Source: Streptococcaceae bacterium
GTDB taxonomy: Bacteria > Bacillota > Bacilli > Lactobacillales > Streptococcaceae
Direction of reading: 5' to 3'
Assembly (NCBI GenBank): GCA_031269775.1
Contig: JAISYQ010000014.1
Span: 117,744-181,743 of the forward strand
DNA length: 64,000 nucleotides
Shown here piece after piece: positions 49,271 to 60,323 of the stretch (positions are counted from its first letter, which is position 1; each line of letters opens with the position of its first letter). Under the pieces are notes generated by a model that worked only from the letters and a program-made list of their open reading frames with translations, was not told where the DNA came from and did not search any database. The position numbers and the translations under genes are program-made.

Positions 49271-50692
49271 TTACATCTTTTTCCACCGTGTTCCCACATT
49301 GGTATCTTCTAAAATAATCCCGCGTTTTGCCAAATTTTTTCGAATCTCATCAGCGCGTTTAAAATTTTTTTCTAATCTTGCTTGATTACGATCAGCAATC
49401 AATTTTTCTACTTCTTCTGCCAAAGAATCTGCACTTTTAAACTCAATTCCTAAAATTAAAAGCCATTTAGTGAATAGATCAATTGTTTGTTCATATACAA
49501 CTTTAGAAAGAACATTTTCTTTGGCGTAAGTATTCATCCATTTGGCCAAATCATATAAAACTGTTACAGCATTTGCAGTATTAAAATCATCATCCATCGC
49601 TAATATAAAATTTTTTTCAAAAGTTTTAAGCTCCGGCAATTTTTGCTGATCTTCTGATAAAAATTTCTGTACATCGTTTTTACGAAAAATAAAATTATCA
49701 TAAGCATTTTTTAATTTTGTTAAATTTACTTCTGCTTCCTTAAGACTTGCCATTGAAAAACGAAGTGGTTTACGATAATGAGTTATACTCATCAAGAAAC
49801 GCAGAGCTTTTGGATCAACTTTTTGTAATAGTTCATGTAAAGTTATAAAATTATTTAATGATTTACTCATTTTAGCATCTTCTTCGCCAACTGTTACAAA
49901 ACCATTATGCAGCCAATAATTGGCAAAAGGTTTGCCGGTTTTCGCCTCAGATTGAGCAATTTCATTAGTATGATGCGGAAATTCCAAATCCTGTCCACCA
50001 CCATGGATATCAATTGTTGCTCCCAAAATTTTTGTTGCCATTACTGAACACTCTATATGCCAACCAGGACGCCCATTCCCCCACGGGGACTTCCAAAATG
50101 GCTCTGCTTTTTTTGCTGCTTTCCATAAAGCAAAGTCAATTGCATCTTCTTTTAAAGTTTGCTCAGCGCCAACTCTTTTACTAGCACCTGCTTTTAAGTC
50201 ATCAATGGTTTTATTTGCCAATGCACCGTAGCAAGGAAATTTACGCGTGTGAAAATACACATTACCACCTGCTTGATAGGCCCATTTCTTTGCTATTAAA
50301 TCCTTAATAAAAGCAATGATTTCAGGAATATTTTGAGACACTTTCGGAGTGAAATTAGGCTTTTTTACATTTAAAGCTTTAATATCTTCATTAAAAGCTG
50401 CAATGAAACGATTTGCTACTTCTTCAGCCGAAATTTTAAGTTTGTAACTTGTGCGAATAATTTTGTCATCTACATCCGTAAAGTTCATTACATAATTTAC
50501 TTTAAAACCACGATACGTTAAATAGCGACGAATCACATCAAAAGCTACAATTGATCTTGCGTTGCCAATATGAATGTAGTTATAAACCGTTGGTCCACAA
50601 ATATACATCTTAACTTTGTTAGCTTCAAGCGCTTTAAACTCCTCTTTTTGTCTGGTTAATGTATTATAAATTTTAATCATCATCTCACCCAT
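49271..50692 (-). CDS. cysS: Cysteinyl-tRNA synthetase
   Basis: Class I synthetase. The 473 residues have the zinc and HIGH region CGPTVYNYIHIGNARS, the second zinc ligands in WHIECSVM and HHTNEIAQSEA, the KMSKS loop DAKMSKSLNNF, and the DALR anticodon domain ending EDTNVGTRWKKM. The first residues MGEMM leave three possible ATG starts; MIKIYNTLTRQKEE (start 50680) is the family-like one. Confidence 0.95.
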   Translation of the reverse strand: MGEMMIKIYNTLTRQKEEFKALEANKVKMYICGPTVYNYIHIGNARSIVAFDVIRRYLTYRGFKVNYVMNFTDVDDKIIRTSYKLKISAEEVANRFIAAFNEDIKALNVKKPNFTPKVSQNIPEIIAFIKDLIAKKWAYQAGGNVYFHTRKFPCYGALANKTIDDLKAGASKRVGAEQTLKEDAIDFALWKAAKKAEPFWKSPWGNGRPGWHIECSVMATKILGATIDIHGGGQDLEFPHHTNEIAQSEAKTGKPFANYWLHNGFVTVGEEDAKMSKSLNNFITLHELLQKVDPKALRFLMSITHYRKPLRFSMASLKEAEVNLTKLKNAYDNFIFRKNDVQKFLSEDQQKLPELKTFEKNFILAMDDDFNTANAVTVLYDLAKWMNTYAKENVLSKVVYEQTIDLFTKWLLILGIEFKSADSLAEEVEKLIADRNQARLEKNFKRADEIRKNLAKRGIILEDTNVGTRWKKM

Positions 50693-50976
50693 TTTTAAAC
50701 TTTCATGCTAAACTAGCTTAATTCTTACGTATAAAATCAAAATATAATAAAATTGTCAATGAAAATCTTATTAAAAATTGTCAAACTCTTTGTATCAACA
50801 AGTTGACAAGTTGATAAAATCTGACTTTGACAGCAAATTTCTCGAAAGGTTATTAATTATTTAGATTTCATTAACACTTTAAATTTTTTTATATTCGTCA
50901 ATTTCTGCTTGTACAATCAACCAATTTGTATTAGCTAACTTTTTTATTATTGAAAAATTTTACAAAAGAAATACTT
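50693..50976. other. Gap between divergent cysS and serS
   Basis: AT-rich. A TTGTAT box near 50790 with GATAAAAT about 17 bases further may be the serS promoter; a short direct repeat (ACAAGTTG twice) lies between them. I see no T-box element for either synthetase gene. Confidence 0.4.
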
Positions 50977-52355
<1,379 letters not shown>

Positions 52356-52410
52356 AACTTATCTGCTAATACACTTGAAAAACAGGATTTAATGATTTTT
52401 CAAGCGCCAT

Positions 52411-52647
52411 TTATATAGAGTGAGAAGTTGGACGAAGAGTGGTGATTTTTTTTGTGAAAAAGCCACTTTTATTTCTTCCTATGATGGTTACGGTATAGTT
52501 TTTTCTTAAAATGTCAGCAATAGTTGTTTTGGCTGTATTAAAAGTGTTGGAAGCGACATTTTTGGTAATGTTAAATTGAGAAATATCTACTTTCTTTGCT
52601 TTTGTAAATGATTTATTTACTTTTTCTTTCATTTTTACTAAATCCAT
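52411..52647 (-). CDS. Hypothetical small basic protein
   Basis: 78 codons, lysine- and threonine-rich, soluble, with no recognisable family. A GAAAG lies close before the ATG on the minus strand. It stands alone between serS and queA. It may be a real small gene or an accidental frame in AT-rich DNA. Confidence 0.3.
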   Translation of the reverse strand: MDLVKMKEKVNKSFTKAKKVDISQFNITKNVASNTFNTAKTTIADILRKNYTVTIIGRNKSGFFTKKITTLRPTSHSI

Positions 52648-52760
52648 TCTTTCAACAGCTTCTTTCCTTGTTTTATTTGCTTTAAGATTAATTCAAAATT
52701 TTGCTCTAGAAGCAAATGATTTAATTTTCAAATTTTTAAATTATGAAAAGAGCGTGGACA

Positions 52761-53801
52761 ATGAAGTTATCAACAGAAGATTTTAATTTTCATCTTCCTG
52801 AAAAGTTAATTGCGCAAATTCCTTTAAAAAAACGTGATGTTTCAAGATTATTAGTGGTGGATCAGCAAACGCAGTCTTTTAAAGATAAATATTTTTATGA
52901 TATTATCGATGAATTAAATTCTAGGGATGTTCTTGTTATAAATAACACTCGTGTTTTACCAGCTCGTTTATATGGAATAAAAGCAGCAACAGGAGGACAT
53001 CTTGAAGTTTTGCTATTAAACAATATTAAAGATGATCAATGGGAAGTTTTAATCAAGCCTGCTCAGCGCGTTAAAGTAGGGACAACTATTTCTTTTGGTG
53101 AAGGCCTTTTGCAAGCTGTTGTAAAAGAGAAATTAGAGGATGGCAGAAGAATTGTAGAGTTTTCTTATCAGGGAATTTTTCTTAAAATCCTTAACTTTCT
53201 TGGCCAAATGCCTTTGCCGCCTTACATACATAAGAAATTACTAGATAAAGAGCGTTATCAAACAGTGTATGCTAAAGATCCAAAAAGTGCAGCTGCACCT
53301 ACAGCTGGCCTTCATTTTACGAAAAATTTGTTAAGTAAAATTAGGCAAAAGAAAGTTAAATTAGTTGAATTAACTTTGCATGTTGGGCTTGGGACATTTC
53401 GTCCAGTAAGTGTTGATGATATAGAGAATCATAAAATGCATAGTGAATTTTATTCTTTAAGTAAAAGAGCAGCAGATATTTTAAATGAAACTCGTAGTAA
53501 TGGTGGAAGAATTATTGCTGTTGGTACGACTTCTGTTAGAACATTAGAGGCAATTGCTCAGAAATTTAATGGAAAAATTAAAGCGAATTCTAATTGGACG
53601 GATATTTTTATTTATCCGGGCTTTAAGTTTCAAATTGTTAATGGCTTCATTACTAATTTTCATCTGCCAAAATCTACTTTGCTTATGCTTGTTTCAGCTT
53701 TTGTTGGACATAATTTAATACTAAAAGCATACCATCATGCAATAGCAAGTGAATATCGTTTTTTTAGTTTTGGCGATGCGATGTTTGTAAAAAAATCGTA
53801 A
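52761..53801 (+). CDS. queA: S-adenosylmethionine:tRNA ribosyltransferase-isomerase
   Basis: Penultimate step of queuosine synthesis on tRNA. The start at 52761 gives the canonical [19 protein letters not shown] with an AAAGAG nine bases before; an ATG at 52743 adds six residues but has no ribosome binding site. Further motifs: [46 protein letters not shown] and [19 protein letters not shown]. The length is normal. The tgt partner is not adjacent. Confidence 0.94.
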   Translation: MKLSTEDFNFHLPEKLIAQIPLKKRDVSRLLVVDQQTQSFKDKYFYDIIDELNSRDVLVINNTRVLPARLYGIKAATGGHLEVLLLNNIKDDQWEVLIKPAQRVKVGTTISFGEGLLQAVVKEKLEDGRRIVEFSYQGIFLKILNFLGQMPLPPYIHKKLLDKERYQTVYAKDPKSAAAPTAGLHFTKNLLSKIRQKKVKLVELTLHVGLGTFRPVSVDDIENHKMHSEFYSLSKRAADILNETRSNGGRIIAVGTTSVRTLEAIAQKFNGKIKANSNWTDIFIYPGFKFQIVNGFITNFHLPKSTLLMLVSAFVGHNLILKAYHHAIASEYRFFSFGDAMFVKKS

Positions 53802-53898
53802 TATTTTGTAATAAAAAAAGATATTTTATTCTAAAAAGAGAAATGCTATTATGAATGGCAGAGAATTTATAAGAATAATGTAGGAGGAAAATGATTAA

Positions 53899-54366
53899 AT
53901 GGAGATTCGCAAAGAAGATTTTCAATATGTTGAGGGGGATGATTCAATCAAGTTTCTTCGCATTGTTAAAAATAAAAGAAAACGTAAATTTAGTGTTTAT
54001 GCATTTACTACTTTATTTTATAGAAATTTAGCAGGACCAAAAAATGCAGCGACTTTTTTTGTTTATTATGGTTTAGCAGGATTTTGCGCGGTAGCAATTA
54101 TTTTGGGGATATTTGAATTAACAAAAGACAAACTAAATTGGGCAGGAAGTCTATTACCGTATCTAGGTATAGGTCTTTTAGCTATCATATCTAGCTTTTT
54201 AATTTCGCGTTTGTTCATTAAAATTATTTCATTTGTTTTAAGTTTGACTTTACGTATATTTAAAAGAAATTCGCAAAAAAGAATATCAAATAATAATATT
54301 GAAATTTTTGTAGATTTTATTAAAATTCATCGTCCAGATAAAACGCCTTTTCCAGAGGAGCTATAG
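53899..54366 (+). CDS. Small membrane protein, 155 residues
   Basis: Hypothetical protein with a charged N terminus (to about 55), two clear membrane helices (about 58-78 and 92-118), and a basic C terminus. TAGGAGGA lies upstream. Its TAG overlaps the GTG of the next gene by one base, so it is co-translated with the DUF2142 protein and probably belongs to the same surface-polysaccharide function. No family recognised. Confidence 0.7.
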   Translation: MEIRKEDFQYVEGDDSIKFLRIVKNKRKRKFSVYAFTTLFYRNLAGPKNAATFFVYYGLAGFCAVAIILGIFELTKDKLNWAGSLLPYLGIGLLAIISSFLISRLFIKIISFVLSLTLRIFKRNSQKRISNNNIEIFVDFIKIHRPDKTPFPEEL

Positions 54367-55694
54367 TGCGTATTTTTAAAAATGTAAAAGTTGAAATTCT
54401 TTTTTTAAGCTTAGCTTTAATTTTTGGAGGAAGCTTATCTTTTATTATGCCAGTTTTGCATAATCATGATGAAGAGTTTCATTTTGATGAGTGCTGTTTT
54501 TTAACCAATGCAGTAGTAAAGCGCTCAGCAGTATATGCTGATGGGGGTAATGATAACGCTCAGTTTAAAAAGTACACAAAGCACGGTCTTAATTCATATA
54601 TTCATCAATATTTTGTAAAAAAAGCACCTTTTCTTAAAAAGGATCAGGTGGAAGATAAACGTGCGCTTACAATGAGTAAGTCAGATATTTTATTGCATAT
54701 CATCCCAGCAATCGGTGTAAAGATTGGCTTTATGATTTATCCGTCAGTTGGCGTTATGTGTTTGGTTGGAAGATTGTTTAGCTGTTTTTTTTATGCGATC
54801 ACACTTTTCTTTATTATTAGGTTTATGGATTATGGCAAAGTAGCATTAGCAGTGATTGCTCTAACACCAACAATGATAACCGGTGCGGCGTCTCTTTCTT
54901 ATGATAGTAGTAATTTTGTTTTTCTTTCTTTGTTTATTGCTTTATTAATTCATTTTTCTACGAGAAATAAAATTTCTCAAAAAATGTGGATTATTTTAGC
55001 AATTGCTACACTTTTAGTCTCTTTTTCTAAAGAGAATTCGCGCTTATTGCTTTTATTGTTACCGTTTTTTATTTTTAGAAATTCAGCTCAGCAATTGTTG
55101 CCTATTATTAGTCGATTTAAGTATGCCATTAGTGTTGTTTCTATTATCATTGTTGGAAATTTTTCTTTCTTTCTTATCAAAAAAGAAGGCAGCTTTTCTT
55201 TTGTCTTCCATAAATTTTTAAATACCTTTATTTTTTACAGCCCTTCACAAAATATGCCCGGCAATAAATCATTGCCTTATTTGTTAAATAATATTATTGA
55301 TGGTGGATTATGGGATGAAAATAGTGTTATGCCAAATTGGTGGGTTTTACTTTGGTTTATATTCTTTTTGTTGATTTTGTTTTCGGAAAAGAAAATATTT
55401 CAGAAAAAAAATAAAATAATGCCACTAGCTATTTGTAGTTTAGTTGTTTATTTTTTGAATTATTTTGGTGTGATTTTAAAATTTGTTAATTATTTGCCAA
55501 ATGAAACGCCATATATTATTGGCCCGCAAGGAAGATATTTTACACCGTTTCTTTTGTTATTTGCTATTTTTATGCAAGGTGTTCATTATCAAGTTTCTAT
55601 AAAAGATGTCTTAGTTTGCTTAAGCTCTTTTTTATTTATGGTTTTTTCTTTACTTATGTATATCGTAATTATCTTTTTCTTTGCATATTGTTGA
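54366..55694 (+). CDS. DUF2142-family polytopic membrane protein
   Basis: 442 residues with about ten membrane helices and an extracellular loop after the first helix holding the family-like PVLHNHDEEFHFDECCFLTN. Distinctive segments: ALTPTMITGAASLSYDSSNF and GPQGRYFTPFLLLF. DUF2142 proteins in Firmicutes cluster with glycan genes and are suspected to be GT-C glycosyltransferases. Context here (epimerase after, CapD-like dehydratase two genes on) agrees. The start is GTG. Confidence 0.8.
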   Translation: MRIFKNVKVEILFLSLALIFGGSLSFIMPVLHNHDEEFHFDECCFLTNAVVKRSAVYADGGNDNAQFKKYTKHGLNSYIHQYFVKKAPFLKKDQVEDKRALTMSKSDILLHIIPAIGVKIGFMIYPSVGVMCLVGRLFSCFFYAITLFFIIRFMDYGKVALAVIALTPTMITGAASLSYDSSNFVFLSLFIALLIHFSTRNKISQKMWIILAIATLLVSFSKENSRLLLLLLPFFIFRNSAQQLLPIISRFKYAISVVSIIIVGNFSFFLIKKEGSFSFVFHKFLNTFIFYSPSQNMPGNKSLPYLLNNIIDGGLWDENSVMPNWWVLLWFIFFLLILFSEKKIFQKKNKIMPLAICSLVVYFLNYFGVILKFVNYLPNETPYIIGPQGRYFTPFLLLFAIFMQGVHYQVSIKDVLVCLSSFLFMVFSLLMYIVIIFFFAYC

Positions 55695-55714
55695 TTTAAA
55701 GGAGAAGTAAGTTA

Positions 55715-56677
55715 ATGGCAAATTATTTAGTAACTGGTGGTGCTGGTTTTATTGGTTCTAATTTAGTGAATGATTTGATCAAAGAACATAAAGTTGTAGT
55801 TATTGATAATTGTTCGATGGGAAAGGTCGAAAATTTAGATCATTCTTCTAATCTTAAGTTTATTAAGGGAGATGTTACCGATTACACGCTGATGGAAAGG
55901 ATTTTAAAGAATAAAAATTTTGATTATATTTTTCATCTAGCAGCTATTGCTTCTGTGGCTGATTCAGTTGAGCGTCCAGTTGAAACACACCAGGTGAACT
56001 TTGATAGTGTTTTTCAGTTACTTGAAAGAGTAAGGAAGTATCAACCTTTTTTAAAGCGTTTTGTCTTTTCTTCATCAGCTGCTGTTTATGGAGATGAGTC
56101 TACTTTGCCCAAACAAGAAGAGTCTGTCATTCGCCCTTTGACTACTTATGCGATTGATAAATTTTCTGCTGAAAAATTTGTTTTAATGTATAACAATTTA
56201 TATGGCGTACCGACTTGTGTTGCACGTTTTTTTAATGTTTATGGGCCAAGACAAAATCCCTCTTCTTCATATTCAGGAGTTATTTCTAAATGTATGGATT
56301 GTTTTGAAAAGATGAAAGATAATTCTAATGTAAAGTTTACTTTATTTGGGGATGGCAAACAGTCTAGAGATTTTGTTTTTGTTAAAGATGTTATTTATGC
56401 TTTGCAAATTATCTCAGAGCATCCAAATTCTTTAGGAGAAGTTTATAATGTAGGAGTTGGCAAAGCAACGACACTGCTAGAGCTTTTTTCTATTATTGAA
56501 GGTATTTTAGGAAAAAATCTTCCTGTATCTTATGAAAAAGCACGTTTTGGTGATATAAAAGAATCTTTTGCAGATATTGCGAAATTGTCTGCATTGGGAT
56601 ATAAGCCAAAATACACTATGCGTAAAGGAATGGAAGAGTATATTTTATATTTTAATCAAAATAGTAAAAAAATATAA
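55715..56677 (+). CDS. NAD-dependent sugar-nucleotide epimerase (GalE/WbpP-like)
   Basis: 320-residue extended SDR: TGGAGFIGSNLVNDL at the N terminus, NVDD-like GDVTDY, FHLAAIASVADSV, catalytic FSSSAAVYGD and the YxxxK pair in TTYAIDKFSAEK, RFFNVYGPRQ, and the C-terminal SRDFVFVKDVI. Resembles UDP-glucose or UDP-N-acetylglucosamine 4-epimerases; the exact sugar cannot be told from sequence alone. AAAGGAG lies upstream. It is 20 bases after the DUF2142 gene. Confidence 0.88.
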   Translation: MANYLVTGGAGFIGSNLVNDLIKEHKVVVIDNCSMGKVENLDHSSNLKFIKGDVTDYTLMERILKNKNFDYIFHLAAIASVADSVERPVETHQVNFDSVFQLLERVRKYQPFLKRFVFSSSAAVYGDESTLPKQEESVIRPLTTYAIDKFSAEKFVLMYNNLYGVPTCVARFFNVYGPRQNPSSSYSGVISKCMDCFEKMKDNSNVKFTLFGDGKQSRDFVFVKDVIYALQIISEHPNSLGEVYNVGVGKATTLLELFSIIEGILGKNLPVSYEKARFGDIKESFADIAKLSALGYKPKYTMRKGMEEYILYFNQNSKKI

Positions 56678-56737
56678 CTAATGTTAAAATACCTTTGTAT
56701 TAAATAAAAAAATGTTTTAACAGGAGGTATTTAAGAG

Positions 56738-57400
56738 GTGAAAAAGGGAATTGCTGAACTTATTGGAACTTTTATTTTAGTTTTTATTGGAACAGGTGCT
56801 GCTGTATTATCAGGGAAAGTTATTGGAACCTTAGGGATAGCAATTGCTTTTGGACTAACGATTGTAGCTGCTGCTTATTCTATTGGAGTAATATCAGGCG
56901 CGCATTTAAATCCTGCAGTATCTATTGCAATGTTTATTAATGGTAGACTTGCTATTGAAGAATTAATTACTTATGTTGTTGCTCAGGTATTAGGAGCTTT
57001 TTTAGGAACGGCAGCTTTATCTTATCTTTTGCAAAATGCAGGAAAATCAGTTGTCAATCTTGGACAAAATTTATTTAATAATGTGAATGCAGGGGAAGCT
57101 TTTATTGTTGAAATTTTGTTAACGTTTATTTTTGTTTTGGTCATTGTGACAGTGACAAGTAAAAAATTTGGGCAGCCATCTCTTGCAGGGTTTATTATCG
57201 GTTTTACGTTAACGATGATTCACTTTGTTGGAGTGCCATTAACAGGGATGTCAGCAAATCCAGCAAGAAGTTTGGCGCCAGCTGTTTTTGTTGGAGGTAT
57301 TGCTTTATCTGAGGTTTGGGTATTTATTTTAGCACCAATTGTTGGTGGAATTTTGGCAGCTTTGACAGGAAAATTCTTGCTAGCTACTGAAGAAGATTAA
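56738..57400 (+). CDS. Aquaporin (MIP family, AqpZ-like)
   Basis: Water channel of 220 residues with six membrane helices and two half-helices marked by the NPA motifs HLNPAVSIAMF (about 63-73) and SANPARSLAPAVF (about 173-185). The residue pattern near the second NPA (SANPARSLAPA) is like aquaporin Z rather than GlpF. The start is GTG 56738, with AGGAGG upstream. A MITE (57410-57570) follows nine bases after the stop. Confidence 0.92.
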   Translation: MKKGIAELIGTFILVFIGTGAAVLSGKVIGTLGIAIAFGLTIVAAAYSIGVISGAHLNPAVSIAMFINGRLAIEELITYVVAQVLGAFLGTAALSYLLQNAGKSVVNLGQNLFNNVNAGEAFIVEILLTFIFVLVIVTVTSKKFGQPSLAGFIIGFTLTMIHFVGVPLTGMSANPARSLAPAVFVGGIALSEVWVFILAPIVGGILAALTGKFLLATEED

Positions 57401-57409
57401 AGAATTATT

Positions 57410-57570
57410 AAATTTTCTCGAAAATTAGGTTATAAAGAGAATTCGTTTTAATTTTTTCCTAAGACAAGGAAAAAAATTTAAAGATACGTGGTGCTATTTT
57501 GAGGCTTATTGACGATGTATCAGGGAAAAAGAAAACGAAGTTCTCATAAATCTAGTTTTCGAGGAGGTCT
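57410..57570. repeat. MITE copy D, short form (161 bp)
   Basis: Starts AAATTTTCTCGAAAATTAGG (terminus mutated from AGACCT) and ends GAGGAGGTCT; ATT flanks on both sides. The same internal deletion as copies C, E and F. Confidence 0.85.
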
Positions 57571-57814
57571 ATTATATATTTTTAATATTATTTAATGTAT
57601 AAAAAGGATGGCGTTGATATTATTTTAAACTCCATTCTTTTTAATTTAAGGATTAAACATAGACGTTTTTATCAATAGAATGAATTATAAAAAAATTAAA
57701 TTGTTAATATGTTTGTAATAGCATTAAAAAGATAAAATGTGCTACAATTAAAAGCGAATGTGTATAGGGATTTAAGAATTATTAGAATGTTTTTTAGCGT
57801 GGGGATAAAGTTAC
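57571..57814. other. Leader region before the EpsC-like gene
   Basis: AT-rich, no gene. TTGTAA and TAAAAT near 57711-57740 may form a promoter, with some doubt over spacing. Confidence 0.35.
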
Positions 57815-57907
57815 GTGGATATCGATCATCCTTTAGGTTCTGATGGAAGAAAAACAGAACTTTTTGTTGATAAAGATCATAATCTTAGAAGGTGTTCAAT
57901 TGCGTAG
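57815..57907 (+). CDS. Possible short upstream ORF coupled to the EpsC-like gene
   Basis: GTG start ten bases after GGGG; 30 codons beginning VDIDHPLGSDGRKTELFVDK with TAG at 57905-57907. Its end overlaps the TTG proposed as start of the next gene (57900) by eight bases, which would favour coupled translation. No family recognised. Confidence 0.35.
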   Translation: MDIDHPLGSDGRKTELFVDKDHNLRRCSIA

Positions 57908-59744
57908 ATTGCATAAGATAGTCGTATTATTAATGGTGAATATAATAATTATTGTTTCTTCTAATGTTTTTAGTTATTTTTTTATCGGACCATTAATTGG
58001 AGTTAGTCAATTTTTTTATTTTCTGGCGACAAGTTTGCAAATTTTTTTGTATACGTTATATGCTGTAGCTTTTCATTTACTTAATCGAGTGACTCGTTTT
58101 TTTGGTTTAAAAGAGATTATTAAGATGGGAATTGCTGCTTTTTGTACAGGTGTATCAGAAAGTATATTTTTGCTTTTTATGCGTGATATAACAAGTTTTC
58201 GTCATGTTTTTTTAGCAAATTTTTTAGCAATTATAGGTATTATTTTTGTTAATATTTTTTGGCGGATGTTTGTCGTTTATGGAAATTCAAAAAACAAAGG
58301 ATCAAGCAATCTTTTAAGATCAAAAAATTTTTCGTCTGATAATTTAAATGCTCATCATAAGCGTGTTTTAATTATTGGTGCCGGAGAAGCTGGTTTTCAG
58401 TTGCTGAACTCTTTTGATCGCAATGCTTCAGGGGCATCATTAGATGTTGTTGGTTTTGTAGATGATGATCCAAGTAAGATTGGGACTTACATTTCTTTAA
58501 AAAAAGTATTAGGATCAATGGATCAATTAAATTCGTTAATTAAAGAATATGGGATTACTCAAGTAATTTTTGCGATCCCTAGTTTACCTTATAGCAAACG
58601 ACAAAAAATAATCAGTATGGCTATGAGGATGAAAGTCAAGGTTACAACACTGCCACATATTGAGGATATAGCGCTTGGAAAGTTAAATGTTAATTCATTA
58701 AAAGAAGTAGATGTTGTGGATCTTTTAGGTCGTGACGAAGTAGAACTTGATATTAAAAGCATTTTTCGCCAATTGCATGGAAGAGTTGTCTTAGTGACTG
58801 GTGCTGGTGGAAGTATTGGTAGTGAGGTTGTTAGACAACTGCTTCAATTTCAACCTGCAAGCTTATTGCTTTTAGGTCATGGTGAATATTCTATTTATAA
58901 GATTAACAGCGAGATACAAAAGAAGATTCAAGGCATGAATATTGAGCTTGTGCCAATTATTGCTGATGTTAAGGATGTAAAGCGTATGGACGAAATTATG
59001 CGTGAATATCATCCAGATATTGTATATCATGCTGCGGCTTATAAACATGTTCCGCTAATGGAGTACAATCCAGTTGAAGCTGTAAATAATAATATTTATG
59101 GCACACTGAATATTGTGAAGTTAGCTAAGCAATATAATGTGAAAAATTTTGTGATGATTTCAACAGATAAAGCTGTTAATCCAGCTAATGTAATGGGTGC
59201 GACCAAACGGATTGCTGAGATGGTGATGATGAGCTGTAATGAAGTGGGGCAAACAAAATTTTCAGCAGTTCGCTTTGGGAATGTTTTGGGTAGTCGTGGT
59301 TCGGTGATTCCTTTATTTAAACGTCAAATCGCAGCAGGTGGGCCGGTTATGATTACGGATTTTCGAATGACGCGCTATTTTATGACGATTCCTGAGGCTA
59401 GTCGTTTGGTGTTGCAAGCGGGTGCGTTATCTGAAGGTGCAGAAATTTTTGTTTTGGATATGGGGGAACCTGTGAAAATTAAAGATCTGGTAGAAGAGAT
59501 GATTCATTTATGTGGAAGAGAACCTGATAAAATTCCGATTATTGAAATAGGAATTCGCCCAGGTGAGAAATTATATGAAGAGCTGTTTTTTGAAAAAGAG
59601 AAAAATTCAAAGCAAGTATATGAGAAAATATTTGTAGCAAATGTTGAAAAGTTTGAACTAGAAGAAATTCAAAAATTTTTAAGAAACTTACCAACTAAAA
59701 AAGAGGAAATGGTAAAGGCACTTGTAGGATATGTTAATAAATAG
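57900..59744 (+). CDS. Membrane nucleotide-sugar dehydratase (EpsC/CapD/PglF family)
   Basis: Probably a UDP-N-acetylglucosamine 4,6-dehydratase or related enzyme for capsule or surface glycans. About 614 residues: four membrane helices (to about 130), a first Rossmann-like domain with IIGAGEAGFQLLNSF, and the SDR catalytic domain with VTGAGGSIGSEVVRQL, YHAAAYKHVPLMEYNPVEAV, STDKAVNPANVMGATKRIAE (Met in place of the usual catalytic Tyr, as in PglF/FlaA1) and RFGNVLGSRGSVIPLF. The TTG at 57900 has AGAAGGTG before it; ATG 57843 is an alternative start. Confidence 0.9.
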   Translation: MRRLHKIVVLLMVNIIIIVSSNVFSYFFIGPLIGVSQFFYFLATSLQIFLYTLYAVAFHLLNRVTRFFGLKEIIKMGIAAFCTGVSESIFLLFMRDITSFRHVFLANFLAIIGIIFVNIFWRMFVVYGNSKNKGSSNLLRSKNFSSDNLNAHHKRVLIIGAGEAGFQLLNSFDRNASGASLDVVGFVDDDPSKIGTYISLKKVLGSMDQLNSLIKEYGITQVIFAIPSLPYSKRQKIISMAMRMKVKVTTLPHIEDIALGKLNVNSLKEVDVVDLLGRDEVELDIKSIFRQLHGRVVLVTGAGGSIGSEVVRQLLQFQPASLLLLGHGEYSIYKINSEIQKKIQGMNIELVPIIADVKDVKRMDEIMREYHPDIVYHAAAYKHVPLMEYNPVEAVNNNIYGTLNIVKLAKQYNVKNFVMISTDKAVNPANVMGATKRIAEMVMMSCNEVGQTKFSAVRFGNVLGSRGSVIPLFKRQIAAGGPVMITDFRMTRYFMTIPEASRLVLQAGALSEGAEIFVLDMGEPVKIKDLVEEMIHLCGREPDKIPIIEIGIRPGEKLYEELFFEKEKNSKQVYEKIFVANVEKFELEEIQKFLRNLPTKKEEMVKALVGYVNK

Positions 59745-59771
59745 CTAATATAGATTGATCCATTAATTATT

Positions 59772-59932
59772 AGACCTTCTTAGAAATTAGGTTATAAAGA
59801 TAATTCGTTTCAATTTTTTCCTGAGGCAAGGAAAAAAACTTAAAGATACGTGGTGCTATTTTGAGGCTTTTTGACGATGTATCGGGGAAAAAGAAAACGA
59901 AGTTCTCATACATCTACTTTTCGAGGAGGTCT
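59772..59932. repeat. MITE copy E, short form (161 bp)
   Basis: Starts AGACCTTCTTAGAAATTAGG and ends CGAGGAGGTCT, with ATT on both sides (59769-59771 and 59933-59935). Nearly identical to copies C and D. Confidence 0.88.
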
Positions 59933-59956
59933 ATTAAAGAAAGCGAGGAAATATCT

Positions 59957-60144
59957 ATGAATAAAATGATTTGTCCAGCGTCTGATTTGCGTGATCATTT
60001 ACTAATTATTTTAGAGCATCCATCAAATTAAACAGCCTATCTTTCTAAGAATTTATCTAAAATAAATTGGGAAGTTTGATCCTGTGATTAAGGAAGCAGT
60101 GAAGATGTTTGATGTCATTAAAGCAGATGATAAAACAAAAGAAT
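59957..60144 (+). pseudogene. Relic of a Phd/YefM-type antitoxin gene
   Basis: ATG 59957 opens MNKMICPASDLRDHLLIILE then a stop at 60029-60031. Just after it, in the same frame, TAYLSKNLSKINWEV follows. The pattern ICPxSDLR...VYLTKNG is that of Phd/YefM antitoxins, whose gene would continue for another 60 codons. GCGAGGA lies before the ATG. It sits between MITE copies E and F, next to an intact toxin-antitoxin pair of another class. Confidence 0.5.
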
Positions 60145-60306
60145 AGACCTCCTAGGAAACTAGGGTATAACGAGAATTCGTTTCAATTTTTCTTGATACA
60201 AGGAAAAAAACTTAAAGATACGTGTTTCTATTTCGAGGCTTTTTGGCGATGTATCAGGGAAAAAGAAAACGAAATTCTCGTTATACCCTAGTTTCCGAGA
60301 AGGTCT
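60145..60306. repeat. MITE copy F, short form with long terminal inverted repeats
   Basis: Begins AGACCTCCTAGGAAACTAGG and ends CTAGTTTCCGAGAAGGTCT, flanked by AAT on both sides. The arms can pair over about 35 bases (both contain the TATAACGAGAATT block and its complement), so the RNA or DNA could form one long hairpin. It stands just before hepT. Confidence 0.88.
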
Positions 60307-60323
60307 AATTGAAGGGTGAGATT

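Noticed and set aside
59772..60306. CRISPR-like array from closely spaced repeats
   Set aside because: Only two copies of about 161 bp with terminal inverted repeats and target duplications; these are MITEs, not short regular repeats with spacers.
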